A stretch of 6,383 nucleotides of DNA from Candidatus Dadabacteria bacterium UBA2774 (GTDB taxonomy: Bacteria > Desulfobacterota_D > UBA1144 > Nemesobacterales > UBA2774): contig DEIM01000127.1 of the NCBI GenBank assembly GCA_002352485.1, positions 1 through 6,383 of the forward strand. Reading direction: 5' to 3'. Below, piece by piece: positions 1 to 5,603 of this stretch (the stretch's first letter is position 1; the number at the start of each line of letters is the position of its first letter). A program made the translations under genes and the position numbers. The notes below the pieces were generated by a model. The model made no database searches and had not been told where the DNA came from. It saw nothing but the letters and a program-made list of their open reading frames with translations.

Positions 1-732
1 ATTGTCCTCGATATTCTTTACCATTGTATTCAGTCTCACTTCGACTCCAAGCTTCGCTAATTCTTCCTCGGCTTTCTTTGAAAGCTCAGGTGGGTATGTA
101 CGGAGCACCCGGTTGTCGGCTTCGACCAGTATGATCCTGGCCTGAGCCGTATCTATATTCCTGAAATCTGACTTAAGCGTAGTACTGGAGAGCTCGGCAA
201 TGGTGCCGGCAAGCTCGACACCCGTCGGGCCTGCTCCGATAATAAGAAACGTCATCCATGCTCTCTGCTCTTCAGGGTCGCTCACACGCTCTGCCGCTTC
301 AAACGAGAGCAGGATCTTTTTCCTTATGGTGAGTGCGTCTTCTATTGTCTTGAGCCCGGGAGCAGTTTTCGCCCACTCGTCGTGACCGAAGTAGTGGTGG
401 TTTGATCCCGTGGCTACGATTAAAGTGTCGTAGTATAGCTCGCCGTCATTGAATATGACCTTTTTAGCTTCGGGGTCAATGTCGGTCACCCTGGCGTTTT
501 GGACGAATACGTTTTTATAGCGGCTAAATACCACCCGTAGGGGGGAAGCAATCTCTCCCGGAGACAGCCAACCCGCAGCCACCTGGTACAAAAGGGGCTG
601 GAAGAGGTGGAAGTTGCGCTTGTCTATGATCGTAATTTTAACCCCGGCCCGGGATAGCATTTTGGCTGCGTATAAGCCCCCGAAGCCTCCGCCGATTATA
701 ACCACATGCTCTTTATTTTTGCCGTTTTTCAT
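1..732 (-). CDS. ndh: Type II NADH dehydrogenase (NDH-2), N-terminal 244 aa, cut by window edge
   Basis: The frame is read on the minus strand from an ATG at 732-730 and stays open to base 1, so the C-terminus is missing. NDH-2 enzymes are single-subunit FAD flavoproteins at the inner face of the cytoplasmic membrane that pass electrons from NADH to quinone without pumping protons. Seen: an FAD-binding Rossmann start, HVVIIGGGFGGL at residues 9-20; the quinone-site-type segment FHLFQPLLYQVA at 41-52; the ATG motif at 107-109; and the second dinucleotide fold IIGAGPTGVELAG at 164-176, followed by strand-end acid E204. Family members are usually about 400-450 aa, so roughly 60% is present. The chosen ATG places the first glycine motif at the usual distance from the N-terminus. 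A GTG at 771-769 is in frame but would add an unlikely 13-residue leader. The Shine-Dalgarno is poor. The gene is divergent from the antiporter. A sulfide:quinone oxidoreductase is the main alternative, but the FQPLLYQVA and GAGPTGVE motifs favour NDH-2. Confidence 0.9.
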   Translation of the reverse strand, partial: MKNGKNKEHVVIIGGGFGGLYAAKMLSRAGVKITIIDKRNFHLFQPLLYQVAAGWLSPGEIASPLRVVFSRYKNVFVQNARVTDIDPEAKKVIFNDGELYYDTLIVATGSNHHYFGHDEWAKTAPGLKTIEDALTIRKKILLSFEAAERVSDPEEQRAWMTFLIIGAGPTGVELAGTIAELSSTTLKSDFRNIDTAQARIILVEADNRVLRTYPPELSKKAEEELAKLGVEVRLNTMVKNIEDN

Positions 733-891
733 TTTTATTTTAGTCCCGGAGGCTGTATTGTTAATATACACGCTGGATTTAATTCCGGTACGTACATGGA
801 GTCCCGGAATATTTTGCTTTCGAACCTAAAATATTTATTTTCACTAATATGCTTGAGAATATGCGATCTACTAATGATAGCTTGGAATAGC

Positions 892-919
892 TTGAAAAAC
901 GGCTATTCTGTGAGATTAT
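892..919 (+). promoter_or_regulatory. Candidate sigma-70 promoter for the antiporter
   Basis: TTGAAA at 892-897 matches the -35 consensus at five of six positions. After a 16-base spacer, GATTAT at 914-919 matches the -10 consensus at four of six. A start near 926 would leave a leader of about 65 bases. The inverted repeat GAATAGC/GCTATTC (885-891 and 902-908) overlaps the -35 element. This is a consensus match by eye, and weak matches of this kind are common in AT-rich DNA. Confidence 0.35.
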
Positions 920-943
920 TTCTATTCTGTACAAGCCGGACAA

Positions 944-964
944 ATTAATCTCAGTAAGATTAAT
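944..964. promoter_or_regulatory. Perfect 8-bp inverted repeat, operator-like, upstream of antiporter
   Basis: The arms ATTAATCT (944-951) and AGATTAAT (957-964) are exact reverse complements around the 5-base centre CAGTA. The site lies 8 bases before the AAAAGGAG ribosome binding site and within the presumed leader of the antiporter mRNA. Its symmetry and size suit a dimeric repressor. As RNA it could form an AT-rich hairpin with a 5-nt loop next to the ribosome binding site. Neither role is shown by the sequence alone. Confidence 0.45.
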
Positions 965-991
965 AAGCGCTGAAAAGGAGCATTGGTAAAC

Positions 992-2791
992 ATGAGTGAA
1001 GAGCTGTTAGTAGGACTTGCCACGGTAATAGTGCTTGGGATCGGGGCGCAGTGGATTGCATGGCGTGTGAGCCTGCCTGCGATACTGCTCCTTCTGATTG
1101 CGGGTTTCGTGGCAGGGCCGGTAACAGGTTTTTTCGATCCGAACTACGTGTTCGGTGATCTCCTGCTCCCCCTTGTGTCGGTCTCGGTCGGTATCATATT
1201 GTTTGAAGGCGGGCTCAGCCTTAAGTTCTCCGAGTTCAAGGAGATACGCAAGGCGGTAATTAACCTTGTAACCCTCGGAGTTTTGGTCACGTGGGTGCTT
1301 AGCACGGCAGCGTCGTATTTTCTGTTCGATCTCGATTTCAGGCTTTCGGTTCTTCTGGGAGCTATCCTTGTTGTGACCGGTCCTACTGTGATTATCCCGC
1401 TCCTGCGGCATGTCCGCCCTTCCGGGAAATCGGGCTCGATAATGAAATGGGAAGGTATTGTTATCGATCCTATAGGCGCCATGTTAGCTGTTCTTGTGTT
1501 CGAGGCAATTCTATCGGGCGGAGTCGCTGAAGCCTCGGAACAGGTTGGGTTGAGCGTTATAAAAGCTGCTCTCATAGGCGGCGTATCCGGACTTCTCGGC
1601 GCGTACCTTATTGTAGTCGTACTCAAGAGGCACTGGGTACCGGACTTTCTTCAGAACCCTGTGGCGCTAATGACCGTAGTCGCGGCATTCACCGTATCGA
1701 ATTACTTTCAGACAGAGGCTGGACTCCTTGCCGTTACGGTAATGGGTATAGCGCTTGCCAATCAGAAGTGGGTGAGCGTAAAGCACATAATAGAGTTTAA
1801 AGAAACTCTCCGCGTATTATTTATTTCAAGCCTATTTATTATTCTAGCCGCAAGACTTACGGAAAAAGAAGTGGCCTACGTGCTGAATTATAAAAGCGTG
1901 ATTTTTCTCGTAATTATGTTCTTTCTGGTGCGTCCGCTGTGTGTATTTGTGTCAACCTATACGACTGATCTGAATATAAAGGAAAAGGTGTTTTTATCGT
2001 GGATGGCTCCCCGGGGCATCGTTGCCGCTGCCGTATCCTCCGTGTTTGCGCTCAGGCTCGTCGAAGCTGGATATCAGGGCGCCGAGCACCTGGTAACTGT
2101 TACTTTCCTTGTTATAACTGCAACTGTGGCGGTGTACGGGCTGACAGCATCTCCCCTAGCAAGGTATCTGGGTATTGCGTCTCCCAATCCGCAGGGAGTC
2201 TTATTGGTTGGAGCCCACAGCTGGGCAAGGGCTATCGCCAAGGTTCTCCACGAGAGCGGGTTTGAGGTATCTCTTGTTGACTCGAACTGGTCCAACATCT
2301 CTGCTGCGAGAAACGACGGACTTAAGGCATATTATGAGAATATACTGCTTGAGGATATATCCGAAGACGTTGATCTTGACGGCATCGGTAAGCTCCTCGC
2401 GCTTACTTCGAACGAAGAGGTGAACTCACTGTCAGCGCTTCATTTTGTCGAGTTTTTCGGACGCGCCCAGGTATACCAGCTCTCCAAGCACTCTAAATTT
2501 AGCGCCAGAAGCGAGGCCAGTATCCCGCAGCATCTGCGCGGAAGGCTGCTCTTTTCTCCTGACGCCACATATGACTATCTGACGAAACGCTTTATTTCAG
2601 GCGCGGTGATAAAGAAAACCACGCTGACCGAAGAGTTTGACTACGAGGCGTTTTTGTCTTTATACGAGCACGCGCTTCCGCTGTTTATCATAAAGGAAAG
2701 CGGTGAGCTTACCGTTTGTACCTCGGACGCAAAGCCGGCGCCTCTGAAAGGGCAGCAGTTAATAGCTCTTGTGGATGAATTAGTGCAGTGA
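992..2791 (+). CDS. Cation/proton antiporter (CPA family, NhaP/Kef-like) with C-terminal TrkA-N-like domain
   Basis: This 599-aa inner-membrane protein probably exchanges Na+ or K+ for H+. Residues about 5-393 are a run of hydrophobic segments typical of the Na+/H+ exchanger fold. They include LFEGGLSL (70-77), GAILVVTGPTVI (123-134), WEGIVIDPIGAMLAVLVFE (153-171) and WMAPRGIVAAAVSS (337-350). Asp159 sits where NhaP-type proteins carry the Asn-Asp pair, here Ile-Asp. From about 402 (GVLLVGAHSWARAIAKVL) to about 500 there is a Rossmann-like fold resembling TrkA-N/RCK domains, followed by about 100 further residues. Such domains gate K+ transporters in response to nucleotides or ions. I chose the ATG at 992 because AAAAGGAG (973-980) is 11 bases upstream. 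An in-frame TTG at 983 would add MVN but lies only 2 bases from that site. The gene is divergent from NDH-2 and convergent with the acidic membrane protein gene. Family is certain, but the transported ion is not readable. Confidence 0.92.
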   Translation: MSEELLVGLATVIVLGIGAQWIAWRVSLPAILLLLIAGFVAGPVTGFFDPNYVFGDLLLPLVSVSVGIILFEGGLSLKFSEFKEIRKAVINLVTLGVLVTWVLSTAASYFLFDLDFRLSVLLGAILVVTGPTVIIPLLRHVRPSGKSGSIMKWEGIVIDPIGAMLAVLVFEAILSGGVAEASEQVGLSVIKAALIGGVSGLLGAYLIVVVLKRHWVPDFLQNPVALMTVVAAFTVSNYFQTEAGLLAVTVMGIALANQKWVSVKHIIEFKETLRVLFISSLFIILAARLTEKEVAYVLNYKSVIFLVIMFFLVRPLCVFVSTYTTDLNIKEKVFLSWMAPRGIVAAAVSSVFALRLVEAGYQGAEHLVTVTFLVITATVAVYGLTASPLARYLGIASPNPQGVLLVGAHSWARAIAKVLHESGFEVSLVDSNWSNISAARNDGLKAYYENILLEDISEDVDLDGIGKLLALTSNEEVNSLSALHFVEFFGRAQVYQLSKHSKFSARSEASIPQHLRGRLLFSPDATYDYLTKRFISGAVIKKTTLTEEFDYEAFLSLYEHALPLFIIKESGELTVCTSDAKPAPLKGQQLIALVDELVQ

Positions 2792-2812
2792 ATTGGTGGG
2801 TTATTTAGTAAG

Positions 2813-2860
2813 GATTTATTCGAATAGCTTTACTTAAGTCCCGATTTTTAGGAATAAATC
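2813..2860. terminator. Possible bidirectional terminator between convergent genes (weak)
   Basis: GATTTATTC at 2813-2821 is perfectly inverted as GAATAAATC at 2852-2860, with a 30-base loop. It sits in the 81-bp gap between the antiporter stop and the stop of the convergent acidic-protein gene, where a shared terminator is expected. The stem is AT-rich, the loop is long and no clean T-tract follows, so it is not a canonical intrinsic terminator. Confidence 0.3.
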
Positions 2861-2872
2861 ACAGGATACATA

Positions 2873-3280
2873 CTAAGTGGTTAAAGCCGCGAGTATGAAG
2901 CTTGCAATCAGGAAGACCGCTATTATTCCCAGCATGACGACAGGTGTTTTGGGGTTATAGCCCCTGTGGGCGTTGGGGACGCTTGTCTGAGCGAAGCTCT
3001 TTCTTCTTTGCATAAGGCCTTTCTTGGGAGCGTCAGGTGCAGCATTGTCATGTGTTACTTCAGGTTCTGATACTTCTGGCTCAGTACCTGCAGATTCGGC
3101 CTCCTTTTGCTCTACCACGGCTTCAACTTTTTCCGCGGCTGCAAGTTCAGCCTCTTCAGGTTCAGCTGGGGCAGTAGGCGGTATCTCCTCACCACTGGCC
3201 TCAATCTCTTGGGTTTCTTCTACTTCTTTACTTGCTTCAGCTTCTTCTTGAGGCTCGGCCACGTCTTTTTTGTCAGTCAT
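2873..3280 (-). CDS. Small acidic tail-anchored membrane protein, function unknown
   Basis: This 135-aa protein belongs to no family I recognise. Residues 1-76 are low-complexity, rich in Glu, Ala, Pro and Val (24 Glu in the first 76 residues), and almost certainly disordered. Residues 86-111 turn basic (KKG, QRRK, HRG, NPK). Residues 113-135 (from PVVMLGIIAVFLIASF) form one hydrophobic helix that ends at the C-terminus. By the positive-inside rule, the acidic tail would be cytoplasmic with the C-terminus outside, a tail-anchored arrangement; no signal peptide is seen. The ATG at 3280-3278 has GGAAG about 10 bases upstream. The gene lies 48 bp downstream of the CBS protein on the same strand, so the two are probably cotranscribed. 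Composition bias makes the coding call less certain than for the other genes, but the ordered charge pattern ending in a membrane helix looks real, and the opposite-strand frame over the same bases looks like a shadow. Confidence 0.75.
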   Translation of the reverse strand: MTDKKDVAEPQEEAEASKEVEETQEIEASGEEIPPTAPAEPEEAELAAAEKVEAVVEQKEAESAGTEPEVSEPEVTHDNAAPDAPKKGLMQRRKSFAQTSVPNAHRGYNPKTPVVMLGIIAVFLIASFILAALTT

Positions 3281-3328
3281 AATATTGTCACTTCCGTTAT
3301 CATAAGTATTTTCTGTTACCGGGACTGA

Positions 3329-3772
3329 TTACATAGGTCCGAACGCGTATTCCTGCGCAACCTTGAGTTGATACTCTAGCTCTTTTACGAGTCTCCGCTG
3401 TAAGTCCGACCAGGCTAACATGCCGTAGTAATCGCCATCTTCGTCAAGTATGAAGAGGTGGGAAACACTATTTGTATCCATCATTTCCACACAGTCAAAA
3501 AATGAAGTATCGAGCGTTACGGTATGAAGAGTGGTGCTCATAATCTCTGAGACCTTTACATCCGAAGGTTTTTTGCCAAGCGCCACTATTTTGGTCGAAA
3601 AATCGCTATGCCCGACAACACCGACAATGTTATCGTTATCCATAACTCCAATCGTTCTTACTTTAAAGTTATGTAACTTAAGTGCTGCAACGTCGGCCGT
3701 ATCGTTAGCGTCAACGAAAAACACTCTATCCCTAATCCCGATCAGATCGCGTACTTTTAAATCTTCCAGCAT
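3329..3772 (-). CDS. Two-CBS-domain protein
   Basis: This 147-aa soluble protein consists of a CBS-domain pair (Bateman module), which generally binds adenine nucleotides or S-adenosyl compounds to sense energy state. The first CBS domain spans about residues 6-65 (KVRDLI to GVVGHSDFSTKIVALGKKP). The second spans about 72-135 (VKVSEIMS to GMLAWSDLQRRLVKEL). The GHSDF and AWSDL segments are the usual ligand-contacting positions in such domains. A C-terminal helix (128-143) ends in FGPM. I start at the ATG at 3772-3770 because a perfect AAGGAGGT (3788-3781) lies 8 bases upstream. A start at 3817 is open but would add 15 residues translated through the ribosome binding site. It is the first gene of a probable operon with the acidic membrane protein and is divergent from the sulfurtransferase. 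No catalytic domain is attached, so the partner is unknown. Confidence 0.9.
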   Translation of the reverse strand: MLEDLKVRDLIGIRDRVFFVDANDTADVAALKLHNFKVRTIGVMDNDNIVGVVGHSDFSTKIVALGKKPSDVKVSEIMSTTLHTVTLDTSFFDCVEMMDTNSVSHLFILDEDGDYYGMLAWSDLQRRLVKELEYQLKVAQEYAFGPM

Positions 3773-3820
3773 AGTTTTATACCTCCTTATGCGTGGATTT
3801 GTCGAGATGGAATTCAAGGC

Positions 3821-3839
3821 ATAAGCCCCATCTGCTTAT
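3821..3839. repeat. Short inverted repeat upstream of CBS gene
   Basis: ATAAGC (3821-3826) and GCTTAT (3834-3839) are perfect reverse complements around 7 bases. The site is 49 bases upstream of the chosen CBS start, so it falls in the expected promoter or leader of that gene. Six-base arms in AT-rich DNA can arise by chance. Confidence 0.3.
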
Positions 3840-3963
3840 AGAATAGCATAAAACGGTGCCTGATTGAAGGGGTTTTTTCTATAGTTTATGATACGTATGA
3901 AAGGGGTGTAAGTATCTGTAAGGATTACATATACAATCTAGAGAACACTGAAAGCGCTCTTTA

Positions 3964-3980
3964 CTGTGCAATTTTCACAG
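3964..3980. promoter_or_regulatory. 17-base near-palindrome, CTGTG ... CACAG
   Basis: CTGTG at 3964-3968 is inverted as CACAG at 3976-3980, and the two innermost base pairs also match (AA/TT), giving seven of eight symmetric pairs. The TGTG ... CACA halves recall CRP-family operators, but the half-site spacing is one base shorter than the CRP consensus, so I do not assign it to CRP. It lies 140 bases upstream of the sulfurtransferase start. Confidence 0.3.
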
Positions 3981-4120
3981 ATAGGGATAGTTTTTATTCA
4001 GAATTGATTAGGCTACTTGAATTTTTTTACTCTTAGCCATACACTAATCGACGGGTATTACAGTCTTTTTTTGTTTTTTCGCATCATACATTAAAAACAG
4101 CAATTAGGAGGAAATTTTAA

Positions 4121-4966
4121 ATGGCAGATTATATACATCCGGACGTGCTGGTCAGTACCGATTGGGTAGCTGAGCATCAAAACGATCCGGGAGTAAGGAT
4201 TGTAGAATCGGACGAAGACGTTCTTCTTTATGACGTCGGTCACATTGAGAGTGCAGTCAAAGTGGACTGGCAGACGGATCTTCAAGACCAGCTGGTAAGA
4301 GACTATATTGACAAGGAAAAATTCGAGAACTTAATGTCGGAAAAAGGTATTTCAAACGATACCACAGTGGTTTTTTACGGCGACAGAAATAATTGGTGGG
4401 CCTGCTACGCTTTTTGGGTGTTCAAGCTGTTCGGTCACGAGAACTGTCTTATGATGAACGGCGGAAGACAAAAGTGGATAGATGAGGACCGCCCGCTTGT
4501 AAAGGACGTGCCGGAATATCCCGTTACGAGTTATACCGTATCGGAAGTAAACGAATCGATTCGGGCGTTTAAGGATGATGTAATGGCTCATCTAGGCTCG
4601 GGCAACCCTCTGATCGACGTACGCTCACCCGGTGAATACACAGGGGAGCTTCTTCACATGGAGGCTTATCCCCAGGAAGGCGCGCTCAGAGGGGGTCATA
4701 TCCCAGGAGCCGCAAACGTACCCTGGGCTACGGCTGCTAACGAAGACGGTACGTTTAAGTCCGCTGACGAGCTTGTATCGATATATAAAGACGATAAGGG
4801 TCTCAAAGACGGCGACGATGTCATCGCCTACTGCAGGATTGGTGAGAGGTCTTCACACACATGGTTTGTGCTCACCTATCTCCTTGGCTTTGAGAATGTA
4901 AGGAACTACGACGGCTCGTGGACAGAGTGGGGTAACATGGTCCGCGCGCCGATTGAAAAACCCTGA
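4121..4966 (+). CDS. Thiosulfate sulfurtransferase (two-domain rhodanese, mycobacterial CysA type)
   Basis: This 281-aa cytoplasmic enzyme moves a sulfane sulfur from thiosulfate (or possibly 3-mercaptopyruvate) to a thiophilic acceptor through a cysteine persulfide. The N-terminal rhodanese domain (about 8-125) is the non-catalytic copy: where the active cysteine would fall there is FYGDRNNWW (85-93). The C-terminal domain (about 145-277) carries the active loop CRIGERSS with Cys238, after IDVRSPGEY (165-173) and GGHIPGAANVPW (191-202). The phrases KVDWQTDLQD, AANEDGTFKS, AYCRIGERSSHTWFVL and NYDGSWTEW are those I know from mycobacterial CysA2/CysA3 proteins. Length is normal for the family. 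The ATG at 4121 has AGGAGG (4106-4111) nine bases upstream. A strong terminator follows, so it is probably transcribed alone. SufE and scaffold genes come next on the same strand, suggesting a role in sulfur supply; that link is inference. CRIGER-type loops do not by themselves settle the sulfur donor. Confidence 0.93.
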   Translation: MADYIHPDVLVSTDWVAEHQNDPGVRIVESDEDVLLYDVGHIESAVKVDWQTDLQDQLVRDYIDKEKFENLMSEKGISNDTTVVFYGDRNNWWACYAFWVFKLFGHENCLMMNGGRQKWIDEDRPLVKDVPEYPVTSYTVSEVNESIRAFKDDVMAHLGSGNPLIDVRSPGEYTGELLHMEAYPQEGALRGGHIPGAANVPWATAANEDGTFKSADELVSIYKDDKGLKDGDDVIAYCRIGERSSHTWFVLTYLLGFENVRNYDGSWTEWGNMVRAPIEKP

Positions 4967-4992
4967 CTTTAAACTCAGAAAATAATATTATC

Positions 4993-5027
4993 GAGGGCGC
5001 GGGCTAATAGCTCAGCGCCCTTTTTTA
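4993..5027 (+). terminator. Rho-independent terminator after the sulfurtransferase gene
   Basis: AGGGCGC at 4994-5000 pairs with GCGCCCT at 5015-5021. The helix can continue as GGGCT (5001-5005) with AGCTC (5009-5013), including one G-U pair, leaving a bulged A at 5014 and a 3-base loop. That makes about 12 base pairs, GC-rich at the base, followed by six T (5021-5026). The position, 27 bases after the stop codon, is as expected. It separates the sulfurtransferase transcript from sufE. Confidence 0.9.
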
Positions 5028-5040
5028 TTCCCATACCCTG

Positions 5041-5054
5041 TTGATTTAGGTCAA
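5041..5054. promoter_or_regulatory. FNR-box-like site upstream of sufE
   Basis: TTGATTTAGGTCAA matches the FNR consensus TTGAT-N4-ATCAA at nine of ten fixed positions, with G for A at the start of the right half. It lies 62 bases upstream of the sufE start. It overlaps a possible -35 (TTGATT, 5041-5046) paired with TATCTT (5063-5068) at 16 bases. If that promoter is real, the box would sit at a repressing rather than an activating position. This is a motif match only; no complete FNR-type regulator is seen in the window. Confidence 0.4.
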
Positions 5055-5115
5055 TTAGAGAATATCTTTAAACGTAAGGGGTTTATCCAAGAATTATTGT
5101 TATGGAGTTAGTGCC

Positions 5116-5538
5116 TTGAACATAGAAGAGATTATTGAAGAGTTTCAGGAGGCGGATTTTCAGGAGACGCTTGCAATGCTTCTGGATTACTCAGAAGGGC
5201 TTCCTAAACTTCCGGAGGAATTTGAGGAAGCCAGGGACACGGGGTATAACCGTGTAGCAGAGTGCGAGACGCCGGTATTTATATTCGTAAGGCTAGAGGA
5301 CGGAAAGGTGCGATTATTCGCCGACGTTCCCGAGGAGTCTCCCACAGTCAGGGGCTTTGTAGCTCTACTTGTGGACGCGTTTGACGGCTCGACGCCGGAT
5401 GAGATTGAAAACGCTCCCGGTAACCTGATAAACAGCCTCGGTCTTGACCAGAAGCTTGGTACCAGGCGGATGTTCGGGCTTAGCGCGGTATATAGCCGCA
5501 TTAAAAGCGAGGTCAAAAAGGCACAGCGAATTCAATAA
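5116..5538 (+). CDS. sufE: SufE family sulfur-acceptor protein
   Basis: SufE takes persulfide sulfur from the cysteine desulfurase SufS and hands it to the SufBCD assembly machinery in the cytoplasm. Seen: an amphipathic N-terminal helix region (1-28); LPKLPEE (29-35); the active-site segment NRVAECETPVFIFV, with Cys50 close to Cys51 of E. coli SufE; DVPEESPTVRGFVALLVDAFDG (70-91, in two parts around Thr77-Val78); and the C-terminal LGTRRMFGLSAVYSRI (114-129), matching the family's conserved arginine/glycine end. At 140 aa it is full length. The start is TTG at 5116, with GGAG (5104-5107) eight bases upstream; no in-frame ATG, GTG or other TTG lies nearby, and the first internal Met (21) would remove the first helix. 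It lies downstream of a strong terminator and so needs its own promoter. The next gene, 65 bases on, is an IscU/SufU-like scaffold, supporting an Fe-S role. Confidence 0.92.
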   Translation: MNIEEIIEEFQEADFQETLAMLLDYSEGLPKLPEEFEEARDTGYNRVAECETPVFIFVRLEDGKVRLFADVPEESPTVRGFVALLVDAFDGSTPDEIENAPGNLINSLGLDQKLGTRRMFGLSAVYSRIKSEVKKAQRIQ

Positions 5539-5542
5539 GATT

Positions 5543-5570
5543 TTGACATAGTTTTTTTTAATTTTATTTC
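5543..5570 (+). promoter_or_regulatory. Possible weak promoter or T-rich spacer before the scaffold gene
   Basis: A perfect -35 hexamer TTGACA lies at 5543-5548. The best -10 at 16 bases, TATTTC (5565-5570), matches only three of six positions. Between them is a run of eight or more T (5552-5559). No stem precedes the T-run, so it is not a clear terminator. The scaffold gene may therefore be read through from sufE, from here, or both. Confidence 0.25.
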
Positions 5571-5603
5571 TGCAATATTTCTAAAAATGGCGGAGACAAT
5601 ACA

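Larger units (their letters stand above)
733..991. promoter_or_regulatory. Divergent intergenic region between NDH-2 and antiporter genes
   Basis: This AT-rich 259-bp gap must hold the promoters of both outward-facing genes. Several repeats can be read directly. ATTCCGG at 782-788 is inverted at 804-810 around the palindrome GTACGTAC (788-795). AGTCCCGGA occurs at 742-750 and again at 800-808. ATAGCTTG occurs at 877-884 and 887-894. CTATTCTGT occurs at 903-911 and 922-930. GAATAGC at 885-891 is inverted at 902-908. A further inverted repeat lies at 944-964. No structured riboswitch was recognised and no small gene with a convincing start was found. The regulatory role is inferred from position and symmetry only. 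Confidence 0.5.
3773..4120. promoter_or_regulatory. 348-bp divergent intergenic region, CBS gene / sulfurtransferase gene
   Basis: This AT-rich gap must contain promoters for both flanking genes. It holds the CBS-gene ribosome binding site (3781-3788). ATAAGC at 3821-3826 is inverted at 3834-3839. A 17-base near-palindrome lies at 3964-3980. T-runs lie near 4022-4028 and 4065-4079 (T7-G-T6). The sulfurtransferase ribosome binding site AGGAGG is at 4106-4111, nine bases from its ATG. A frame open from 3842 to 4036 has no ATG, GTG or TTG start near its beginning and is not called a gene. No RNA gene was recognised. Confidence 0.5.

Noticed and set aside
983..991. TTG at 983 as the antiporter start
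   Set aside because: It sits only two bases after the GGAG of the ribosome binding site, whereas the ATG at 992 has a workable spacing.
733..991. Riboswitch in the antiporter leader
   Set aside because: No conserved multi-helix layout was recognised; the only clear structures are short AT-rich inverted repeats.
1007..1626. Long open frames on the minus strand (134 and 160 codons) inside the antiporter gene
   Set aside because: They lie antisense to a clearly recognisable membrane protein, have low-complexity Arg/Thr/Pro-rich sequence and no ribosome binding site worth noting.
3024..3328. Plus-strand frames (75 and 73 codons) opposite the acidic protein gene
   Set aside because: Ser/Ala and Phe-rich translations are what the GAA/GCA-rich acidic gene gives when read backwards; no start context.
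3773..3817. N-terminal extension of the CBS protein by 15 residues
   Set aside because: The extension would be translated through a perfect AAGGAGGT that serves the ATG at 3772, and its residues are not domain-like.
4065..4079. T7-G-T6 run upstream of the sulfurtransferase as an intrinsic terminator
   Set aside because: No GC-rich stem precedes it and no plus-strand gene lies upstream that would need terminating there.
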